Of a stretch of DNA of 64,000 nt, positions 58,442 to 64,000 are shown one piece after another. Location of the stretch: positions 1 to 64,000 of the forward strand of contig NZ_BCTA01000028.1 of the NCBI RefSeq assembly GCF_001570485.1. The letters run 5' to 3'. The stretch comes from Mycolicibacterium novocastrense. Lineage in GTDB: Bacteria > Actinomycetota > Actinomycetes > Mycobacteriales > Mycobacteriaceae. Made by a program: the position numbers and the translations under genes. The notes beneath the pieces are model-generated. The model worked only from the letters and a program-made list of their open reading frames with translations. It did not search any database and was not told the DNA's origin. Numbering within the stretch: position 1 is the stretch's first letter; each line of letters begins with the position of its first letter.

Positions 58442-58935
58442 CAGCTGGCGATCCCCCGGCCGGCCAGCTGCTCGTCGACCCACTGGTGCAGGCCCGGCAG
58501 CGACGCTTCGATGACCGCGTACACGTCCTCGAAGTCGGCGTGGTCGCCGTAGTAGGGGTCCTCGACGTCCAGCGGATGGGCGCCCGAGCGCGGGTCGAAC
58601 GAGCGCAGCATCCGGATCCGCTCGGCGGGCACACCCACATCCTTGAGCATCCGAACGTGGTTGCGGCCGAGCGCGATCACGAGGTCGGCGGACATGTGGT
58701 CCTCGTTGACCTGGGCGGCGCGGTGCGCGGTCGGATATCCGTGCTCGCGCAGCACGTGGCTGGCCCGGCGGTCCGCCGGCTCGCCGGCGTGCCAACCGCC
58801 GGTGCCGGCGCTGGTGACCCGCACCGCGTGGCCCAGACCGCGCTCGGAGATCTGATGGGCGAACATCTTCTCGGCCATGGGTGACCGGCAGATATTGCCC
58901 GAGCAGATGAACGTCACGTGCAGAGGTTCAGACAC
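58441..58935 (-). CDS. ptpA: Low-molecular-weight protein tyrosine phosphatase PtpA
   Basis: 164 residues from GTG 58935 (MSEPLHVTFICSGNICRS), matching the M. tuberculosis protein. P-loop CSGNICRS with nucleophile Cys11 and Arg17; general acid Asp in DVEDPYYGD. In M. tuberculosis PtpA is secreted and acts on host phagosome proteins; in a saprophyte its targets are unknown. Overlaps the ptkA stop by 8 bases. Confidence 0.93.
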   Translation of the reverse strand: MSEPLHVTFICSGNICRSPMAEKMFAHQISERGLGHAVRVTSAGTGGWHAGEPADRRASHVLREHGYPTAHRAAQVNEDHMSADLVIALGRNHVRMLKDVGVPAERIRMLRSFDPRSGAHPLDVEDPYYGDHADFEDVYAVIEASLPGLHQWVDEQLAGRGIAS

Positions 58936-59608
58936 CCAGCACCTCACGCAGGTCTGCGACCGACGCCACGTGCGCGGCGGCGGCAACGGCGCCGGGCCCG
59001 TCGAAGTCGTCCTTCCCGTAGCCCCATCCGACGACCACCGTCTCGATACCGTGCGCGGCGGCGCCTTCGACGTCGTGCGACCGGTCCCCGACCATCAGCG
59101 TGCGTTCGGGGATGTCGTCCAGCTGGGCCAACGCGTGGGCGACGACGTCGACCTTGCGTGCGCGCGAACCGTCGACGCTGGCGCCCGCGATCACCTCGAA
59201 GCAGTCGGCCAGGCCGAAGTGGGCGAGGATCCGCTGCGCGGTCGGCTCGGCCTTCGAGGTGGCCACCGCCAGGCGCACTCCGGCCGCGCGCAGATCGGCG
59301 AGCAGCGCCGGGATGCCGTCGAAGACGCGGTTCATCGCCCATCCTCGGGTCCGGTAGTCCGCGCGGTATGCCTCGATGGCGTCGGCGGTGCGGTCGCCGA
59401 GGCCGAGGCCCTGCAGGGTGTGATGCATCGGTGGGCCGATGATCATGCTGGCCAGGTCTCCGTCGGGCACCGCGGCGCCGACCGACCCCAGGGCATGGCG
59501 GAAACTCGAGACGATGCCCTGCGCGGAGTCGGTCAGGGTGCCGTCGAGGTCGAAGATCACCAATTGGGGGCGGGTCGCCGTGGTCGTGGAGGCCAGCATG
59601 TCGGTCAC
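58928..59608 (-). CDS. ptkA: HAD-superfamily protein PtkA (tyrosine kinase of PtpA)
   Basis: 226 residues from GTG. HAD motif I VIFDLDGTLTD (Asp20, Asp22), motif II ATSK, motif III ARKVD, motif IV LMVGDRSHDVEGA. The fold is that of phosphoglycolate phosphatase-like HADs, but its M. tuberculosis counterpart, Rv2232, was reported as a protein tyrosine kinase that modifies PtpA. That protein is longer at its N-terminus (about 291 residues), so kinase activity here is inferred only from position and homology. Confidence 0.85.
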   Translation of the reverse strand: MTDMLASTTTATRPQLVIFDLDGTLTDSAQGIVSSFRHALGSVGAAVPDGDLASMIIGPPMHHTLQGLGLGDRTADAIEAYRADYRTRGWAMNRVFDGIPALLADLRAAGVRLAVATSKAEPTAQRILAHFGLADCFEVIAGASVDGSRARKVDVVAHALAQLDDIPERTLMVGDRSHDVEGAAAHGIETVVVGWGYGKDDFDGPGAVAAAAHVASVADLREVLGV

Positions 59609-59651
59609 GGCCCCATTCTCCCCGATCGCAGAACCTCCGCAGCCAGCGCAC

Positions 59652-59663
59652 TAGGGTCGTGAT
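59652..59663 (+). promoter_or_regulatory. Probable leaderless promoter of cobC
   Basis: TAGGGT (59652-59657) ends six bases before the GTG at 59664. This supports 59664, and not the next in-frame GTG at 59667, as transcript and translation start of the cobC operon. Confidence 0.5.
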
Positions 59664-60686
59664 GTGGTGAGTCCGTCGCGTGCAGCCGCGCGCTACCACG
59701 GCGATCAGGCCGTGGTCCCCGGGATGCTGGACTTCGCCGTCAACGTCCGCGCCGATGAGCCACCGTCCTGGCTGGTCGACCGGCTCGCGGCGCGGTTGTC
59801 CGACCTCGCCCGGTATCCGAGCGCGGCCGACGCGCAGCGCGCGCTCGACGCGGTCGCCGCCAGGCACGGCCGCGCCGTCGACGAGGTCGTACTGCTCGCT
59901 GGGGCGGCCGAGGGCTTCGCGCGACTGGCCGACCTGCAGCCGCGACGCGCGGCGCTGATCGCGCCGTCGTTCACCGAACCGGAGGCGGCACTGGCGGCGG
60001 CCGGGGTGCCCTTCGTTCACGTGGTGCTGGAAGCGCCGTACACACTGACCCCGGACGCGGTGCCCGGCGACGCGGACCTCGTCGTCCTCGGCAATCCGAC
60101 CAATCCGACCGGCGTGCTGCACACCCGCGAGCAGGTGCTCGCCCTGCGCAGGCCCGGGCGCATCGTGGTGGTGGACGAGGCGTTCGCCGACGCGATTCCC
60201 GGCGAGCCCGGATCGCTCGCCGACCAGGCCCTACCCAACGTCGTCGTCCTGCGCAGCCTGACCAAGACGTGGGCGCTGGCCGGGCTGCGCGTCGGCTACG
60301 CCCTCGGTGCGCCCGACGTGCTGGCGCGGTTGACCGCACGGCGTGCCCACTGGCCGCTGGGCACGCTGCAACTCGAAGCCATCGCAGCGTGCAGTACGCC
60401 CGAGGCGGTGGCCGAGGCCGACCGTGCCGCCCGGCGGCTGACAGAGGTGCGCGCAGAGATGGTGGCGGGCTTGACTAGCATCGGCCTGCATGTCGTCACC
60501 GGTTCGGCCCCGTTCGTCCTGTTCTGTGTCCCGGATGCCGAGTTGATGCGAAAACACCTGGACCGCAGAGGCATTGCCGTGCGTCGCTGCGACACGTTCG
60601 TCGGGCTCGACGGTCAGTTCCTGCGCGCGGCGGTACGTCCGGAGTGGCCCGTGCTGGTCGAGGCGATGGCCGAGGTGCTGCGGTGA
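59664..60686 (+). CDS. cobC: Threonine-phosphate decarboxylase-like aminotransferase CobC
   Basis: 340 residues. PLP-dependent fold type [31 protein letters not shown], and the lysine-bearing [22 protein letters not shown]. Rv2231c in M. tuberculosis holds the same place and is annotated as CobC of B12 synthesis; histidinol-phosphate aminotransferase-like activity is the alternative. First gene of a run of four coupled genes. Confidence 0.9.
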   Translation: MVSPSRAAARYHGDQAVVPGMLDFAVNVRADEPPSWLVDRLAARLSDLARYPSAADAQRALDAVAARHGRAVDEVVLLAGAAEGFARLADLQPRRAALIAPSFTEPEAALAAAGVPFVHVVLEAPYTLTPDAVPGDADLVVLGNPTNPTGVLHTREQVLALRRPGRIVVVDEAFADAIPGEPGSLADQALPNVVVLRSLTKTWALAGLRVGYALGAPDVLARLTARRAHWPLGTLQLEAIAACSTPEAVAEADRAARRLTEVRAEMVAGLTSIGLHVVTGSAPFVLFCVPDAELMRKHLDRRGIAVRRCDTFVGLDGQFLRAAVRPEWPVLVEAMAEVLR

Positions 60687-61801
60687 GCGCGCGGCTGGCC
60701 GACATCATCGACGTGCTGGAGGCGGCATACCCGCCGGAGCTGGCGCAGGACTGGGATTCGGTCGGCCTGGTCTGCGGCGACCCCTCGGAGGCCGTCGAGA
60801 CGGTCACGGTGGCCGTCGATGCGACCGCCGAGGTCATCGCCGAGGTGCCCGACCGCGGTCTGCTGCTGGCTCACCATCCGCTGCTGCTGCGCGGCGTGGA
60901 CACCGTGGCGGCCAGCACCGCCAAGGGGGCCCTCATCCATCGGCTCATCCGCAGCGGCCGGGCGCTGTTCACCGCGCACACCAACGCGGATTCGGCCTCG
61001 CCCGGCGTCTCCGACGCGCTGGCCGAAGCCCTCGGCCTGACCGTCGAGGAGGTGCTGGCCCCGGCGACCGCGGAATCGGATTTGGACAAGTGGGTCGTGT
61101 TCGTACCCGCGGAGAATTCGGAGTCGCTGCGGGAAGCCATGTTCGCCGCGGGCGCCGGGCGCATCGGCGACTATTCGCATTGCTGCTGGATCACGACGGG
61201 CACCGGGCAGTTCCTGCCGCACGACGGCGCGGCCCCGGCGATCGGCAGTGTCGGATCCATCGAGCGCGTCCCCGAGGACCGGGTGGAGGTCATCGCCCCC
61301 GCCCGGTTGCGCGGGCACGTGCTGGCCGCGATGCGGGGCGCGCATCCCTACGAGGAACCCGCCTTCGACGTCTTCACGCTGGCGCCGATTCCGGGCAATG
61401 TCGGGCTGGGACGCATCGGCGTGCTGGATCGTCCCGAACCGCTGTCGGCGTTCGTGTCTCGCGTGCGCGAAGCGCTGCCCGCCACGTCGTGGGGGGTGCG
61501 CGCATCCGGTGACCCCGACGCGGAGGTGTCGCGGATCGCGGTGTGCGGTGGTGCGGGTGACTCGCTGCTCGGCCTGGTCGCCCGCACGGGCGTCGACGCG
61601 TACGTGACGTCGGACCTGCGGCACCATCCCGCCGACGAACACCGACGCGCTTCGCAGGTCGCGCTTGTCGACGTCGCGCACTGGGCCAGTGAGTACCCGT
61701 GGTGCCGCCAAGCCGCAGACCTGCTGAGCGCCCACTTCGGTGAAGCGCTACCCGTGCGGGTGTCAAGCGTGCGCACCGATCCATGGAATGTCGAGAGATG
61801 A
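60683..61801 (+). CDS. Nif3-like dinuclear metal centre protein (DUF34, Rv2230c-like)
   Basis: 372 residues from GTG 60683, overlapping the cobC stop (GTGA). Nif3 halves: [48 protein letters not shown] (metal His) and [25 protein letters not shown], with an inserted PII-like middle domain (residues about 125-235), then [34 protein letters not shown] and VDVAHWASE. Often annotated GTP cyclohydrolase I type 2, without firm proof. Confidence 0.9.
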   Translation: MSARLADIIDVLEAAYPPELAQDWDSVGLVCGDPSEAVETVTVAVDATAEVIAEVPDRGLLLAHHPLLLRGVDTVAASTAKGALIHRLIRSGRALFTAHTNADSASPGVSDALAEALGLTVEEVLAPATAESDLDKWVVFVPAENSESLREAMFAAGAGRIGDYSHCCWITTGTGQFLPHDGAAPAIGSVGSIERVPEDRVEVIAPARLRGHVLAAMRGAHPYEEPAFDVFTLAPIPGNVGLGRIGVLDRPEPLSAFVSRVREALPATSWGVRASGDPDAEVSRIAVCGGAGDSLLGLVARTGVDAYVTSDLRHHPADEHRRASQVALVDVAHWASEYPWCRQAADLLSAHFGEALPVRVSSVRTDPWNVER

Positions 61802-61803
61802 GC

Positions 61804-62541
61804 ATGAAAGCTGAAGTAGCTCAACAACAGTCGCTATTCGAGTTGGCCGAACTCGATGCCTCCCTTGCTCGGCTGGAGCATCGGTTGAAGAACCTCGCCG
61901 AACAGCAGCGGCTGGAGGACATCCAGGCTGCGCATCGGGACGCCAACGACCGGTTGGCGGCCTTGCAGATCGCCATCGAGGACCTCGACGCCCAGATCGC
62001 CAAGTTCGAATCCGAGATCGATTCGGTCCGCCAGCGCGAGGACCGTGACCGCAAGCTGCTCTCGGGCGGCTCGGTCGACGCCAAACAGCTCACCGAGTTG
62101 CAGCACGAACTCGACACCCTGGAGCGCAGGCAAGCGGCGCTGGAGGATTCTCAACTCGAGGTGATGGAGCGACGCGAGGAACTGCAGCGCGATCAGCATG
62201 CCGCGCTCGCGAAGATGGACGAGCTGCAGAACGAGCTGGGTTCCGCGCAGAGCGCCTGCGACGACGTCCGTACCGAACTGGATCAGCAGCGTCACCAGAG
62301 CCTGTCGCGCCGTGACGAACTCGTCGCGACACTCGACCCCGACTTGGTCAGGCTCTACGAGCAGCAGCGCGCCCGCGGCGGCGCGGGGGCCGGACAACTG
62401 CAGGGCCGTCGATGCGGGGCGTGCCGCATCGAAATCGACAAGGGTGAGCTTGCGCGCATCTCCGCGGCGGCCGACGACGAGGTGCTTCGCTGCCCCGAAT
62501 GTGGCGCGATCCTGTTGCGCGTCAAGGGCTCCGGCGCGTGA
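61804..62541 (+). CDS. Coiled-coil zinc-ribbon protein (Rv2229c-like)
   Basis: 245 residues from ATG 61804 (MKAEVAQQQSLFEL), the family length; ATG 61798 overlaps the previous stop (ATGA) and may be used too. Residues 10-185 form a long coiled coil. A C-terminal zinc ribbon has CGAC and CPEC. Related proteins bind nucleic acid or act as scaffolds. The stop overlaps the RNase HI start, and the conserved pairing suggests a joint role with it. Confidence 0.88.
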   Translation: MKAEVAQQQSLFELAELDASLARLEHRLKNLAEQQRLEDIQAAHRDANDRLAALQIAIEDLDAQIAKFESEIDSVRQREDRDRKLLSGGSVDAKQLTELQHELDTLERRQAALEDSQLEVMERREELQRDQHAALAKMDELQNELGSAQSACDDVRTELDQQRHQSLSRRDELVATLDPDLVRLYEQQRARGGAGAGQLQGRRCGACRIEIDKGELARISAAADDEVLRCPECGAILLRVKGSGA

Positions 62542-63626
62542 AGGTCATCGTCGAGGCGGACGGTGGCTCGCGCGGCAACCCGGGACCGGCGGGCTATGGG
62601 GCGGTGGTCTGGTCGGCCGACCACGCAACCGTGTTCGCCGAGAGCAAGGAGGCGATCGGCCACGCCACCAACAATGTCGCCGAGTATCGCGGGCTGATCG
62701 CCGGTCTGAGCGAGGCCGCGAGCCTGGGCGCCACGGAGGTCGACGTGCTGATGGACTCCAAGCTTGTGGTGGAACAGATGTCGGGCCGGTGGAAGGTCAA
62801 GCACCCGGACATCGCAGTCCTGCATCAGCAGGCCACGGCGCTCGCCGCCCGATTCGACCGGGTCACCTACACGTGGATTCCGCGTGCGGAGAACAGCCAT
62901 GCCGACCGGCTGACCAACGAAGCCATGGACGCCGCGGCCGAAATGCCCTCGGCCGTCGAGGAGCCCAAGCCACACCAGGCCTCCAACCCCACTGCGTGGA
63001 GCGGTGCGCACGGTGCGCCGACGCGGTTTCTGCTGCTGCGCCACGGTCAGACCGAGTTGTCGGTCGACCGCCGATACTCCGGGCGGGGGAACCCGGCGCT
63101 GACCGAACTCGGGCGTCGTCAGGCCGAAGCCGCCGCCCGCTATCTCGGACAGCGCGGGGGTGTCGCGGCGGTTGTCACGTCACCGCTGCAGCGCGCGTAC
63201 GACACCGCGGCGGCCGCGGCCAAGGTGCTCGGCCTGGACGTGGCCGTCGACGACGACCTCATCGAGACGGACTTCGGGGCCTGGGAGGGGCTGACGTTCG
63301 CCGAAGCGGCCGAACGCGACCCAGACCTGCACCGGCGTTGGCTGCGCGACACCTCGCTGGCGCCACCGGACGGCGAGAGCTTCGATGCCGCCGCGCAGCG
63401 GGTCGCCAGGGCACGGGCACGGGTCCTCGCCGAGCACGCGGGGGAGACGGTGCTGGTGGTCTCGCACGTGACGCCGATCAAGACACTGCTGCGGATGGCG
63501 CTCGACGGTGGCCCGAACATCCTGTTCCGGCTGCACCTCGATCTCGCGTCGCTGTCGATTGCCGAGTTCTATCCCGACGGTGCGGCGTCGGTGCGCTTGG
63601 TCAATCAGACGGCCTACCTGGATTAG
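62538..63626 (+). CDS. Bifunctional RNase HI / histidine phosphatase (Rv2228c-like)
   Basis: 362 residues from GTG 62538 (GTGA overlap). Residues 1-135 are RNase HI: VEADGGSRGNPGPAGYGAVVW, NNVAEYRGLIAGLSEA, VLMDSKLVVEQMSGRWKVK and HADRLTNEAM give the acidic catalytic set. Residues 165-362 are a phosphoglycerate mutase-like phosphatase: FLLLRHGQTELS and VVSHVTPIKTLLRM supply the two His. Rv2228c was shown to cleave RNA-DNA hybrids and to have alpha-ribazole phosphatase activity, linking it to B12 along with cobC. Confidence 0.93.
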   Translation: MKVIVEADGGSRGNPGPAGYGAVVWSADHATVFAESKEAIGHATNNVAEYRGLIAGLSEAASLGATEVDVLMDSKLVVEQMSGRWKVKHPDIAVLHQQATALAARFDRVTYTWIPRAENSHADRLTNEAMDAAAEMPSAVEEPKPHQASNPTAWSGAHGAPTRFLLLRHGQTELSVDRRYSGRGNPALTELGRRQAEAAARYLGQRGGVAAVVTSPLQRAYDTAAAAAKVLGLDVAVDDDLIETDFGAWEGLTFAEAAERDPDLHRRWLRDTSLAPPDGESFDAAAQRVARARARVLAEHAGETVLVVSHVTPIKTLLRMALDGGPNILFRLHLDLASLSIAEFYPDGAASVRLVNQTAYLD

Positions 63627-64000
63627 TCGTGTAGGTGCAGCCGCTCGCCGTGCGGTCCGAAGATGGTGATCGCCTCGACCGGACCGTCCACGACGCCGAA
63701 CCAGTGCGGCGTCCAGGTCGAGAACTCCACGGCCTCACCGGGTTTCACTGTGAAGTCGCGTTCGCCCAGAATCAGCCGCAGCCGACCGGACAGCACGTAC
63801 ATCCAGTCCTGGCCTTCGTGCACCGGGAGTTCGGCGGGCGGGTTGCGCCGGCGGGCGCTGATCCGGATCTTGAAGGCGTGCAGGCCGCCGGCGGCCTGGC
63901 GGGTCAACGGCCAGTACGTGATGCCATGTGCGGTATGGGATCCGCTACGCACGCGCGGATCCTCGGCTTCCGGTGCACGCAGCAGTTCGTCGGTGCTCAC
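63623..64000 (-). CDS. Cupin-domain protein, probably C-terminal part of an XRE-cupin regulator (5' partial)
   Basis: At least 125 residues, open to the window edge. A double-stranded beta-helix cupin: ELPVHEGQDWMYVLSGRLRLILGERDFTVKPGEAVEFSTWTPHWFGVVDGPVEAITIFGP has both cupin motifs. The preceding LLRAPEAEDPRVRSGSHTAHGITYWPLTR is what usually links an XRE helix-turn-helix to its cupin sensor, so the DNA-binding part probably lies beyond 64000. A GTG at the edge could also start a free cupin. Stops of this gene and the RNase HI gene overlap by four bases. Confidence 0.8.
   Translation of the reverse strand: MSTDELLRAPEAEDPRVRSGSHTAHGITYWPLTRQAAGGLHAFKIRISARRRNPPAELPVHEGQDWMYVLSGRLRLILGERDFTVKPGEAVEFSTWTPHWFGVVDGPVEAITIFGPHGERLHLHD

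Overview
The window is high-GC DNA from a mycobacterium, most likely a fast-growing Mycolicibacterium-type species. The evidence is a FAS-II mycolic acid operon (fabD-acpM-kasA-kasB-accD6) with its PucR-type regulator, mycothiol-linked formaldehyde detoxification (mscR), ptpA/ptkA, many GTG starts, and several -10 boxes placed 6 to 8 bases before start codons (leaderless promoters). From memory, gene order from about 31.6 kb to 63.6 kb follows the M. tuberculosis block Rv2260 to Rv2228c, with a dioxygenase-like gene, putP and an unknown membrane protein as visible additions. The species cannot be named from sequence alone.

Region 1 (1-9.8 kb) is accessory. It begins inside a non-ribosomal peptide synthetase whose last module is C-A-T followed by a carboxylic-acid-reductase-like terminal reductase, then an O-methyltransferase-like gene. 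Converging on this is a tightly coupled minus-strand operon: a divergent argininosuccinate-synthase-like ATP enzyme, cobalt-type nitrile hydratase alpha and beta subunits, and a nitrile hydratase accessory protein. A second methyltransferase diverges from the far side. I know of no described pathway with this combination; it is the best candidate here for an undescribed system.

Region 2 (9.8-31.5 kb) is a mixed chromosomal stretch: a lipoprotein fusing a lytic transglycosylase to a DUF1460 amidase, a small secreted DUF732 protein, an acyl-CoA dehydrogenase, a TetR regulator divergent from a glycosyltransferase, a proline-rich surface protein with tandem repeats, a PhoD-like phosphatase, an SDR, a five-component oligopeptide-type ABC transporter in four coupled genes, a secreted protein plus DUF4185 protein, an oxidoreductase coupled to a membrane-anchored Hsp70-like protein, and a SABATH-type fatty-acid methyltransferase.

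Region 3 (31.5-46.9 kb) holds the mscR/formyl-mycothiol hydrolase pair, a Rv2258c-like methyltransferase, a serine hydrolase, DUF3145, a diacylglycerol kinase, an FAD oxidase facing a TetR gene across only 17 bp, glpD, and the FAS-II operon on the minus strand. A perfect 21-bp palindrome sits upstream of fabD and is the likely MabR operator.

Region 4 (46.9-64 kb) holds mabR, aceE (TTG start), a lipoprotein, DUF3052, ahpE, tRNA-Val(UAC), putP, an unknown membrane protein, an MpaB-like oxygenase, cobD, SURF1-ptpA-ptkA, and the coupled run cobC, Nif3-like, zinc ribbon, RNase HI/phosphatase, ending in a truncated cupin gene. No insertion sequence, prophage, CRISPR array or rRNA gene was seen.
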